From contig NZ_JAAAKZ010000011.1 in the NCBI RefSeq assembly GCF_009905605.1, positions 124,001 to 188,000 on the forward strand: a stretch of DNA of 64,000 bases, given 5' to 3'. Shown here one piece after another: positions 47,071 to 55,077 of this stretch. Each line of letters starts with the position of its first letter. Within the stretch, counting starts at the first letter, position 1. The position numbers and the translations under genes were made by a program. Origin of the DNA: Runella sp. CRIBMP (GTDB taxonomy: Bacteria > Bacteroidota > Bacteroidia > Cytophagales > Spirosomataceae). Under the pieces are notes generated by a model, which was not told the DNA's origin, did no database searches, and was given only the letters and a program-made list of their open reading frames with translations.

Positions 47071-47320
47071 TTACAAACTAATAACTACCATTCGATTAGC
47101 AGTTATAGCTTTCTCCATAATTGCATTTGGATCAAAGAATTTCAAGCCAGACAACTGAATAGAGTAGTGGCTATGTGCGTGTCCAGCTTGAATGTTTTTG
47201 GTGCGTTTTGCCTTAAAATGTATTCAATGCGAAGTTGAACATATTTTGAAGGTATCCCCTCGATCCTTTGATCAGGTATAAAGTTGGTGAACTCATAACG
47301 TTATAAGTCATTGAGTAACA
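47071..47320 (-). pseudogene. Relic of a small minus-strand gene
   Basis: Reads LLLNDL, TAA (47301-47303), RYEFTNFIPDQRIEGIP, SKYVQLRIEYILRQNAPK, then after a one-base shift in an A run AGHAHSHYSIQLSGLKFFDP and ITANRMVVISL, with TAA at 47071-47073. A clean C-terminal part but no intact start. Unknown function. Confidence 0.4.
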
Positions 47321-47477
47321 AACCAGTATCTTATTATTAAAATAGAAAAATATCTAAATATGAAATAACAAAAACTCAATCTCAGATTCAAAAACCAAAA
47401 AGGATAAATCAGGATTGATGTCGGGTATGAATTCAAAATCGGGTTTAGCAATCCCAATTCTCAAGTCGGTTTTGTTT

Positions 47478-47765
47478 TTAATTGCGAATTACCTTCCCAA
47501 CAAGCCCTTTTCTGAAAACCATATCAATCGTATGACATATAACAGCCCGACGATAGCGGGATGCTTTTAAGATTCTGCAAGTGGCCTTAATCAAAGATTT
47601 CGCGACTGTATTCAAATTTTTTAATCTTACATGCCAGATGAATCTAAAAGTCTCGTTTTCGTCATAAAGTACAACTAGTGTTTTTGATTTCTCTGCTTTG
47701 GGAAGGGCGCCACTGCGAGCTTCCTGCCTACTTTTTCGGAAATAAATTAACTCCAGTTTAAACAC
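47478..47765 (-). CDS. Small basic hypothetical protein
   Basis: 95 codons open from GTG 47765 to a stop at 47478, strongly basic (e.g. LKASRYRRAVICHTIDMVF). It is the only frame between 43.3 and 48 kb that is open from start to stop without a break. No domain recognised; it may still be a relic, because the start is GTG with no clear upstream signal. Confidence 0.4.
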   Translation of the reverse strand: MFKLELIYFRKSRQEARSGALPKAEKSKTLVVLYDENETFRFIWHVRLKNLNTVAKSLIKATCRILKASRYRRAVICHTIDMVFRKGLVGKVIRN

Positions 47766-48087
47766 TTTTTTTATAAGGGTAGGTAATCGTATTGTCTTCT
47801 TCAGTATTTTATAGTTTATTATCTTAATATAAAGATACTTAAATACTAAAATATCTATTTCATCTTTTTTAAGTAAGTATTAACTTCCACTGACATATTG
47901 TTTTGTATTGTCAATAGCCCCCTGATTCCCGATTTTAGTAACTTGATTTTACAAGCTACCTTTTAAAGTATCAGAGAGTTGAGAAAGCCCTAATTATTTT
48001 CATATTAAGATAGGTGAATATTAAAATATCTTATTAGTTAAGATACTCAGTCAGCAAACCATGAAACACCCTTACATCAGCATAAAA

Positions 48088-48950
48088 TCAATCTTGCACG
48101 CTCATTAAGGTAGATTGATTAAAAAGTGAGTGATTGACCGAATTGTACAGCAGCCAAACATTGGCGGAACTTTCCAACATTCCCTTTTCTAATTCCATTC
48201 GTTCTGAGGCGGCCGTTATCAACTTTTTAGGAATACCAACCTTCTGAACAGTTTCGGTTGCTTTTTCCACATCTGCTACCTGCAAATCAGTCATTAAATT
48301 GTATACCTTTGAAGTGCTGTTTTCTTTTTTGATTCGAGAAAAAATACCAACCAATCCAACTTAAAACTTTTGAAACCTGTCTAAGTTGAAGCATTTGTTC
48401 GAGAAAATCTGGAAGAATTGTTCCTCATCTTTTTGTTCCAACCATTCTTCTAAACCCTTTACCCTGGCATTGGGAGGCATCCGGTTGGTGAGCCAGCGCA
48501 AGTAATCATCCAATGAAATAAAATTGCGTGCCCAACCCATCATTTCATTTGAACGGTACGCCGCTGCGGCATATTTGGCGTTAATACAAAACCCGTATAA
48601 CGGCACTTTTTATTGCTCACATCTCATGGCACTGAATAGTTAAAGGGAGTTTTTGTAGGAGTTCGTAAAAGTTAATTGCTTGTGAATCGTGTCATTACCA
48701 GTTTTGCCGAATATTAGCGAATCGTGCAGGACAATCCCAACGGTGCGCCGCTGCGCTCGAAAACTCACCCTGTAACCTGTACCGAACACTAAGTTCATAG
48801 TCAAGACCTAAACACACGTCGGAAATGGACTTAATCAGAGAATTGGGAATCGGGGAGTAGCTTTTGCTTTATAGTTTTCGGGCAAAAGACTTTCTAAAGC
48901 TAGGGTTTTAACAGGGAAGCATATTTTATCCCAGTTTGTCGATATTTATC
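48088..48950 (-). pseudogene. Relic of a DUF932-like plasmid protein (tentative)
   Basis: The 3' part is one frame from about 48730 down to 48088 interrupted only by TAA at 48640, 48610 and 48361: QLTFTNSYKNSL*LFSAM, RCEQ*KVPLYGF, YRSNEMMGWARNFISLDDYL, RFQKF*VGLVGIF, VYNLMTDLQVADVEKATETV and NVWLLYNSVNHSLFN. Upstream pieces (NSLIKSISDVCLGLDYELSV, ESLLPENYKAKATP) lie in other frames. NSY...R and WLLYNSVNH are reminiscent of DUF932 proteins; the family call is weak. Confidence 0.4.
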
Positions 48951-48960
48951 TGCATTTTTT

Positions 48961-49350
48961 GATGATTTATTCATTATGATAGGCGTTTAAGTGTTTATTT
49001 ACAAATCAAAAATAAGCACTTATATTGAGGGTCATAAGCAGTTAACATACTGTAAATCAGAATATTAATTCCATTTTTTATTTATAAGTTTCCCATTTTA
49101 TTTTTATGTTAAGAATGTATATCTATTCATGTTTATCAATAAATAAAAATATTTATTGATAAAGGTTAATGTTTAGTTGGGCTTATTATAACTAAATGTT
49201 TAGTTATAATAAGCCTAATAATGAATCCAAATAAATTTTATTATTTCCACATTGATTAAGAAAATAATAAGAAAAAACAAAAAAGTGCTTTTTTAAATAC
49301 TTTTTTAAGAAAGGTTTTTAAATACTTTTTTAAATACTTTTTTAGGAGCC
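48961..49350. other. AT-rich origin region with palindromes and 13-mer-like repeats
   Basis: Contains an iteron-like copy (49114-49135), an inverted repeat with 13-bp arms TTTATCAATAAAT (49132-49144/49151-49163), the palindrome at 49180-49215, and three copies of TTTTAAATAC (49291, 49316, 49328) embedded in T runs. A DNA-unwinding element is the natural reading next to iterons. Confidence 0.6.
49180..49215. repeat. 36-bp near-perfect cruciform sequence
   Basis: 17-bp arm GGCTTATTATAACTAAA, two-base centre TG, then its exact reverse complement. Could extrude as a cruciform or form a hairpin in RNA or single-stranded DNA; it lies about 180 bp before the iteron array. Confidence 0.8.
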
Positions 49351-49398
49351 CTGAAAACGACTGTAATTAATTGATATTTAATACTTTATAGAAAAGGA

Positions 49399-49716
49399 AA
49401 TGTATATTCATTCATGTATAAATGTATATTCATTCATGTATAAATGTATATTGAGTCATGTATAAATGTATGCTGAGTCATGTGTTAATGTATGCTGAGT
49501 CATGTATAAACCTAAAACTGATAAAATGTATATTCATTCATGTGTGGATAACTTCGTATTGTACTGATATTCAAATGATTAGATAGTATTTATTGTTGAT
49601 AACTCAGCATAAAATGTATATTCATTCATGTAATCTGAAGTTACTGAAACCTGATAATGTAAATTGATACAAGGTAATATACATTATTGTTCATAATGTA
49701 TACTCATTCATTATAT
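49399..49716. repeat. Iteron array of the plasmid origin
   Basis: Five contiguous 22-bp iterons start at 49399, 49421, 49443, 49465 and 49487 (type AATGTATATTCATTCATG + TATA; copies 3-5 carry TGAGTCATG). Further copies start at 49525, 49613 and 49695 (degenerate), plus an outlier at 49114. Copies at 49525 and 49613 are exactly 88 bp (four units) apart. They are upstream of a Rep_3-type initiator, which binds such repeats as monomers to open the origin and also controls copy number. Confidence 0.93.
49543..49551 (-). other. DnaA box within the origin
   Basis: TGTGGATAA is the exact reverse complement of the consensus TTATCCACA, directly at the end of an iteron. A one-mismatch copy (TGTTGATAA) lies at 49594-49602. 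Host DnaA is probably recruited with the plasmid initiator. Confidence 0.75.
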
Positions 49717-49773
49717 GATTGAGTGTAATGTATTGATAATCAGTGTGTTTTAGGAGTTATAATGTAAATAAAT

Positions 49774-49804
49774 TTTGAGTCCATTTACTTTTTTTCTATG
49801 TTTG
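49774..49804 (+). promoter_or_regulatory. Bacteroidota-type promoter of the rep gene
   Basis: TTTG at 49774-49777, 19-bp spacer, TATGTTTG at 49797-49804, matching TTTG-N19-TAnnTTTG exactly; the rep ATG is 28 bp downstream. Partial iteron-like words (AATGTAAATAAATT) just upstream may allow autorepression. Confidence 0.75.
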
Positions 49805-49832
49805 CCTGAATTCTATATCAAATGGGCTCGTT

Positions 49833-51020
49833 ATGGCAAAGAAGACCAATTCGGAATACATAGAAGACTTACAGAATAATTCCGATGTGGTCATTCTGAA
49901 TAACCCTATTGCTACGCCTACCTTTATACGTCAGCTTTCAAAAAGTAAAAAAGCCGAAATTAACGAAGTATATACACCCAAACTGTTTTACGAAATTGCT
50001 TCAAGGCTTAAGCCATCAGATTTAGAAAATCTGAGTCGAAACTCTAATATCGTGCTGACACTCGAAATCAAAGATTTCCTCAAAAGCATCCAAACGACCA
50101 ATACCTCTGGCTATTCGTACCTTATCGACTCCATCAAAATGTTACAAACTACGCTGGTGGAATGGGTGGAAGGACGTGAAACTATCATCGTACCGATTAT
50201 TTCGCAAAGTGTGCATAAGCACGATTCGGGAAAAATAGATCTCTACATTTCGCATGACTTGGCGAAGCAAATTTTGCAGGTAAAAGAGACCGAAAACTTC
50301 AGCTTTTTCAAAAAAAACGTATTTGCGCTGCAAACCACCCGGTCCATTAAGCTATTCCCTTTTTTCAGCAGTTGGAAAAACTACGGCCGTCCAATTGATG
50401 TAGATTTAAAATCTTTTAAAGAAAAGCTGGGATTTAATAAAGCGGTTTACTCACGGTTTTCTTCCCTGAGAAAAAACGTAATTGACCCCGCTATTCATGA
50501 GATAAACGAGAAAACTGATCTGTTTGTAAAATATGAATTGCTTGGTAATAATCTGGATTCTAAGAAACCGCGAGTAACGGGCATACGGTTTTGGGTGTGG
50601 GAAAAGAAGAATTTAAAGGTATTGGAAGAAAAGAAAGCCAAACAGGGTAGGGGAGAAGCTATTACAGATGTGGACAAATACATTGAACAGGTAACCGCCG
50701 ATTATAAAACCCGTCTGCGAAAACATGCGGATGAATTTTACGACCGTCTTTTGAGTAATGCAGCCAATAAGATTTATTATGGTGAATTAGTTGCCAAATT
50801 TCAAGGTACAGCCCTGATCAATCAGTTTAACATGATTACTGATATGGAATGGATGATGAAAGAATTCTTCCGTATGTTTCCTTTCCATGCCGAATCGCTA
50901 CGTTCACTTTCTGCAATTCGATCGCACATTGAAGTAACGGAAGAAGAATCTAAACAGCGGGGATTTTTACTTTATTTTGAATTAGATGAAGGGTTTGGTT
51001 TACGGGTTACTAAGTTATAA
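49833..51020 (+). CDS. repB: Rep_3/RepB-family replication initiator
   Basis: 395 residues. Two winged-helix domains of the Rep_3 fold: the first around SYLIDSIKMLQTTLVEWVEG and RSIKLFPFFSSWKNYG, the second with FKEKLGFNKAVYSRFSSLRK and IHEINEKTDLFVKYELLG. It is intact, with an iteron array, DnaA box and promoter directly upstream. Presumed to bind the iterons and start replication. A C-terminal extension of about 100 residues (from about 290) has no recognised domain. Confidence 0.88.
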   Translation: MAKKTNSEYIEDLQNNSDVVILNNPIATPTFIRQLSKSKKAEINEVYTPKLFYEIASRLKPSDLENLSRNSNIVLTLEIKDFLKSIQTTNTSGYSYLIDSIKMLQTTLVEWVEGRETIIVPIISQSVHKHDSGKIDLYISHDLAKQILQVKETENFSFFKKNVFALQTTRSIKLFPFFSSWKNYGRPIDVDLKSFKEKLGFNKAVYSRFSSLRKNVIDPAIHEINEKTDLFVKYELLGNNLDSKKPRVTGIRFWVWEKKNLKVLEEKKAKQGRGEAITDVDKYIEQVTADYKTRLRKHADEFYDRLLSNAANKIYYGELVAKFQGTALINQFNMITDMEWMMKEFFRMFPFHAESLRSLSAIRSHIEVTEEESKQRGFLLYFELDEGFGLRVTKL

Positions 51021-51902
51021 TTATAATTTTTGCGGTTTACCTGCTACTTTTTGGCGAAACTCAAACGGCGTTTGCCCTTTCACTTTTTTAAAAATATGGA
51101 TAAAATGGGAGACATTCTCAAAACCTACATTAAAACCGATTTGAGTTACGGAATCTCTGCTTTTACTAAGTAACTCGCAGGCATAACGAATGCGCAGATT
51201 AGTAATGTATTGATTCAGGGTTTGACCGGTTTGAGCTTTAAAGAAGCGACAGAAAGCCGATTCTTGCATACTTCCCAATTCTGCCACTGCCTGTAAAGAA
51301 ATTGGTTCGGTAAAATGTTCCAACAAATGAGCTATTACCTTATTCATTCGTTCGTTGTTTTTAGTAAGTGTCGAAATAGGTATGTAATTGGGAGAAATCA
51401 CTTTTGTATCTTTAGACTTGGCTATGGTATCCAGGATACCAACCCACAGCATCAACTGCTCAAATCCTTCTTTTTCAGGTAACAGATGTAATTGCTGGGC
51501 TACTTTAATGCGCAGTGGTTCGAGAAGTTTTAACCCGTAAACAGCCCGTTCAAAAAGAGCTTCTATGTGTTTGGTTTCCGGTAGTTTGAAAAACCGGTCT
51601 CCCGCAAAATCTTCTGGAAATCGTACGATAATTGCTTCTGCCGGGGGCGAGGCGGTATTCTGAGACAGGGAAACGTCATTTTTCCAGTAATGCGGTAAGT
51701 TCTTACCCAAAAGCACGATTTCGCCGCTTTCAAAACGCTCGACACTTTGCCCGATGAAGCGGGTTCCTGTACTGTTGACAATAAAATTGAGTTCAAGTTC
51801 AGGATGGAAATGCCACGGGTTTGTAAAATAAGGTAATTTTTCGTGTCGGATGTCAAACGAGCGGTAAGTTGTTTGGGGAACAGTCAGCAAATCTGGACGC
51901 AT
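51021..51902 (-). CDS. AraC-family regulator with cupin sensor
   Basis: 293 residues. The N-terminal cupin (PYFTNPWHFHPELELNFIVNS) would bind a sugar-like ligand. The C-terminal AraC domain has two helix-turn-helix motifs (ISLQAVAELGSMQESAFCRF and DSVTQIGFNVGFENVSHFIH) and ends with KVKGQTPFEFR. It is divergent from the DUF1080 operon; TTTTGCAA repeats in the shared spacer are candidate operators. Confidence 0.92.
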   Translation of the reverse strand: MRPDLLTVPQTTYRSFDIRHEKLPYFTNPWHFHPELELNFIVNSTGTRFIGQSVERFESGEIVLLGKNLPHYWKNDVSLSQNTASPPAEAIIVRFPEDFAGDRFFKLPETKHIEALFERAVYGLKLLEPLRIKVAQQLHLLPEKEGFEQLMLWVGILDTIAKSKDTKVISPNYIPISTLTKNNERMNKVIAHLLEHFTEPISLQAVAELGSMQESAFCRFFKAQTGQTLNQYITNLRIRYACELLSKSRDSVTQIGFNVGFENVSHFIHIFKKVKGQTPFEFRQKVAGKPQKL

Positions 51903-51959
51903 TTGTTTTTAGAGCTTTATTTGTTACAATTTTTGCTGTAATAAAAAATATTAATAACG

Positions 51960-52031
51960 TTTTGCAAATATTGCGATATTTTTTGCAAAAATATCATTAG
52001 AAAAATGATGATATATGTTAGAATTTTGCAA
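51960..52031. promoter_or_regulatory. AraC operator candidates in the divergent spacer
   Basis: TTTTGCAA occurs at 51960-51967 and 51981-51988, 21 bp apart, and again at 52024-52031. Around the second is a near-palindrome GATATTTTTTGCAAAAATATC (51975-51995; one base off). Two-turn spacing fits AraC half-sites. Confidence 0.5.
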
Positions 52032-52048
52032 GAACAAACAACCCTATT

Positions 52049-52780
52049 ATGTATCGCTTATCGCTTGTCTTCCTCAAGGTGTGGCTTTTAGTATCCTGTC
52101 ACTGCAATGCTCAGGTCGCAAATACACTCACTCAATCCGAAAAAAAGTTGGGCTGGGTGTTACTGTTTGATGGAAAAACGACTGCTGGGTGGCGGGGAGC
52201 ATACAGCAGCGTGTTTCCGAAGCATGGCTGGGTTGTAAAAAACGGGGAACTGCGGGGAGAACTTTCGGATGGAGCAGAATCAGGGGATGCAGGAGACATT
52301 GTTACACTTAAAAAGTACCGAAATTTTGAGCTGGTTTTTGATTGGAAGCTCGGCAAAGGCGGAAACTCCGGCGTGAAGTATTTTATTGAAGAACGCAGGC
52401 CCAAACCCGAAAAAGGCTCGCAGGCCGGCTATGAATACCAACTCATTGACGATGCCGATTATATCTACAATGGAAAGCCCTTGCCGCAAGACCTCAAAAC
52501 GGCTTCTATTTATGATGTTATGGCTGCAAAAAAGCCGGACACAAAAGTGGAAGTGTGGCACTCTTCCCGAATCGTGGTAAAGGACAATCATATACAACAT
52601 TGGCTCGACGGACAAAAAGTGTTGGATATTGACCGAAACACGGAGGCGTTCAAACAGGGTGTTCAGGACAGTAAATTCAAGGATTATCAGGGTTTTGCTT
52701 CGATTCCCGAAGGATATATTTTACTGCAGGACCACGGACACAGCGTTGCATTCAAAAACATTAAATTGAAAGAAATATGA
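52049..52780 (+). CDS. DUF1080 (3-keto-disaccharide hydrolase-like) protein
   Basis: 243 residues with signal peptide (ending HCNAQ). FDGKTTAGWRGAYS, WVVKNGELRG, FELVFDWKLGKGGNSGVKY and ILLQDHGHSVAFKNIKLKE are the DUF1080 jelly-roll signature. Characterised members hydrolyse 3-keto-glycosides. It is the first gene of the operon and overlaps the oxidoreductase start (ATGA). Confidence 0.88.
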   Translation: MYRLSLVFLKVWLLVSCHCNAQVANTLTQSEKKLGWVLLFDGKTTAGWRGAYSSVFPKHGWVVKNGELRGELSDGAESGDAGDIVTLKKYRNFELVFDWKLGKGGNSGVKYFIEERRPKPEKGSQAGYEYQLIDDADYIYNGKPLPQDLKTASIYDVMAAKKPDTKVEVWHSSRIVVKDNHIQHWLDGQKVLDIDRNTEAFKQGVQDSKFKDYQGFASIPEGYILLQDHGHSVAFKNIKLKEI

Positions 52781-54144
52781 ACCGTCGAAATTTTCTTAAA
52801 AATACCAGTTTGGCAACAGCATCCGTCGGATTGCCTACCATAGTTCCCGCCTCGGTCTTTGGGAAAAATGCTCCTTCCAACCGAATTACCGTTGGCCTGA
52901 TCGGTACCGGTCGGCAGGGCTACGGACAAAATTTACAGGGCGCCGAACAGAAAAGCCTTGGGGTAAAAATCCCCGGTCTGCTGGATATTGCCGATGCCCA
53001 AATCGTAGCGGCCTGTGACGTGGACAGTTGGCGACTTGATAAGGCAAAAACAACTATTGAAGCGCATTATGCCAAAAACACACCCAGCGGCAAGTACAAA
53101 GGTTGCACCGCCTACGAGGATTTTCGGGAAATCATTGCTCGCAAAGACATTGATGCCGTCATGATTTCGACACCGGATTATTGGCACGTGCCGATGGGCA
53201 TTTTGGCGGCCAAAGCCAAAAAACACATCAGTTGCGAAAAACCCCTCAGTATGAGTGTTCACCAGGGACGTGAGCTGGTAGACGCCCTCAAAAAATACGG
53301 GGTGGTGAATCGGACCGACAGTGAGTTTCGCTCCATACGTCCGCAAAATCTGGCGGTAGAATTGGTACGAAACGGCAGAATCGGAAAATTGCAGAAAATC
53401 GAAATCGTGTTTCCGTCGGATCCGACCCCCGTACCTTCACAGGCAGATATGCCGATTCCGAAAGAACTCAATTATGATCTGTGGCTTGGGCCCATGCAAT
53501 ACGTGCCTTATACCGATATGCGGGTGCATACCCCGTATGATATCCTCAAACGCCCCAATTGGATGCGGGTAGATACCTATGCCCAGGGAATGATCGCCAA
53601 CTGGGGAGCGCACTATTTTGACATGGCGCAGTGGGCCAACAACAGCGAATATTCGGGACCTGTCGAAGTGGAAGGCAAAGGAGAATTTCCCAAAAGCCTT
53701 TGGAATACAATGATCAATTTTCAGATAACGTATCGTTACGCCAACGGCGTAGAAATGACTTGCCTGCAAAGCCCCACGAGCATACCAGGCATCAAATACG
53801 TCGGCTCTGAAGGATGGATTCACATAGAAAATTATCCGGGTAAATTGACGGCTAGTAACCCTAAAATGTTGGATTCAAAACCTACGGGCAGCGAGTTGGA
53901 TCTATCCAAAACACTGTGGGATAAAACAGATTTTATTGAAGCGGTAAAAGCAAACCGCAAAACCCTGGAGCCCATTGAAGTAGGCCACCGTACGATTTCG
54001 ATTTCGCAAATCGGTTTGATCGCCTGTCAGGTTGGAGCGGGGGAGAAGTTGAAATGGAATCCTGAAAAAGAGCTTTTTGAGGGAAATAACTACGCCAATG
54101 CTTTGTTGGCGGCTCCGTTGGCCAGAAAACAGTGGGTAATGTAA
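52777..54144 (+). CDS. Tat-exported Gfo/Idh/MocA oxidoreductase
   Basis: 455 residues. Twin-arginine leader MNRRNFLKNTSLATASVG, then the Rossmann motif GLIGTGRQGYG and the family catalytic segment CEKPLSMSVHQGRELVD (with the EKP motif). Tat export indicates that a folded, NAD(P)-loaded enzyme acts in the periplasm. With DUF1080 it fits oxidation at C3 of a glycoside. Four-base overlap with the upstream gene. Confidence 0.9.
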   Translation: MNRRNFLKNTSLATASVGLPTIVPASVFGKNAPSNRITVGLIGTGRQGYGQNLQGAEQKSLGVKIPGLLDIADAQIVAACDVDSWRLDKAKTTIEAHYAKNTPSGKYKGCTAYEDFREIIARKDIDAVMISTPDYWHVPMGILAAKAKKHISCEKPLSMSVHQGRELVDALKKYGVVNRTDSEFRSIRPQNLAVELVRNGRIGKLQKIEIVFPSDPTPVPSQADMPIPKELNYDLWLGPMQYVPYTDMRVHTPYDILKRPNWMRVDTYAQGMIANWGAHYFDMAQWANNSEYSGPVEVEGKGEFPKSLWNTMINFQITYRYANGVEMTCLQSPTSIPGIKYVGSEGWIHIENYPGKLTASNPKMLDSKPTGSELDLSKTLWDKTDFIEAVKANRKTLEPIEVGHRTISISQIGLIACQVGAGEKLKWNPEKELFEGNNYANALLAAPLARKQWVM

Positions 54145-54186
54145 ATGGTGTCCGGTAAATAGATAATTAGTTTAACTAAGCCAATC

Positions 54187-55077
54187 ATGAGACTGATAAC
54201 GATCGCATTTTGCGCACTTTGGACCAGTATCGCCAACGGTTCTTTTGCCCAAAAAGTTAAAAATGATTTTTTTACCCTACACAACATCATTCGGGGCGAC
54301 AGCACTTACAATACCTTTGATAAGCAGGTAGAATTGGTCAAAAAAGCGGGATTTGATGGCATTGAAATCAACCAAACGCAAAGTTTTGAAGGGATGAAGG
54401 CGGCATTGGATAAACACCGATTTACGAGTTCTTATTTTTACGTGCGGATGGAACTGAAGGAACCGTATATGGATAAGCGTTTGGAAGAATATATACAGCA
54501 ACTCAAAGGCAGTAAAACCATTATTGCCCCGTTTATCATTGCCGATGCGGCCCGTTTCAAACCCTCGTCGCACGGAGCGGATACGCTGGTGGTAAGAGTA
54601 ATTACTCAGTTGAGCGATTGGGCACAGGCGGCAGGGCTTCAAGTTGCTATATATCCGCATTACAGTTTTTACGTTGAGCGCACCGATCATGCCTTGGCAT
54701 TGATAAAGCAAATAAATCGTAAAAATGTAGGACTCACTTTTAATCTGTGCCATTGGCTGGCAACAACCGCCGCCCCCGAACGTATGCAACTCAAATCCCA
54801 TCTGAAAGAACTCAGACCGTACCTAAAAATGATGACCGTTTGCGGAGCAAAAGATATCATGACTCAGCAGAAAACCATTTGGGATGACTATATTTTACCG
54901 CTTGGCATGGGTAGTTTTGATACTTACGGGTTACTTAAATACATGGTCAGAGATCTGAGATTCAAAGGACCGATCGGTGTACAGTGTTACAACATCAAAG
55001 GTGACAAACCACAGCTTGTTCAAAATACTATCACGGTTTGGAAAGGATATAAATCACGTTTGGAAGAAGAGAAATGA
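54187..55077 (+). CDS. Exported TIM-barrel sugar isomerase/epimerase-like protein
   Basis: 296 residues with signal peptide (ending GSFAQ). Barrel motifs KKAGFDGIEINQ, QVAIYPHYSFYV (His metal ligand), TFNLCHWLAT and GPIGVQCYNIKG match the xylose-isomerase-like TIM-barrel (AP endonuclease 2) superfamily. It would isomerise or cleave keto-sugars. Its stop overlaps the MFS start (ATGA). Confidence 0.8.
   Translation: MRLITIAFCALWTSIANGSFAQKVKNDFFTLHNIIRGDSTYNTFDKQVELVKKAGFDGIEINQTQSFEGMKAALDKHRFTSSYFYVRMELKEPYMDKRLEEYIQQLKGSKTIIAPFIIADAARFKPSSHGADTLVVRVITQLSDWAQAAGLQVAIYPHYSFYVERTDHALALIKQINRKNVGLTFNLCHWLATTAAPERMQLKSHLKELRPYLKMMTVCGAKDIMTQQKTIWDDYILPLGMGSFDTYGLLKYMVRDLRFKGPIGVQCYNIKGDKPQLVQNTITVWKGYKSRLEEEK

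Noticed and set aside
43255-48950. Claim of a definite alternative genetic code in the plasmid
   Set aside because: Several one-base shifts in homopolymers, one TGA and normal TAA-ended intact genes nearby favour decay; kept only as a testable finding.
49399-49716. CRISPR-like array
   Set aside because: Repeats are contiguous with no spacers and sit before a rep gene, so they are iterons.
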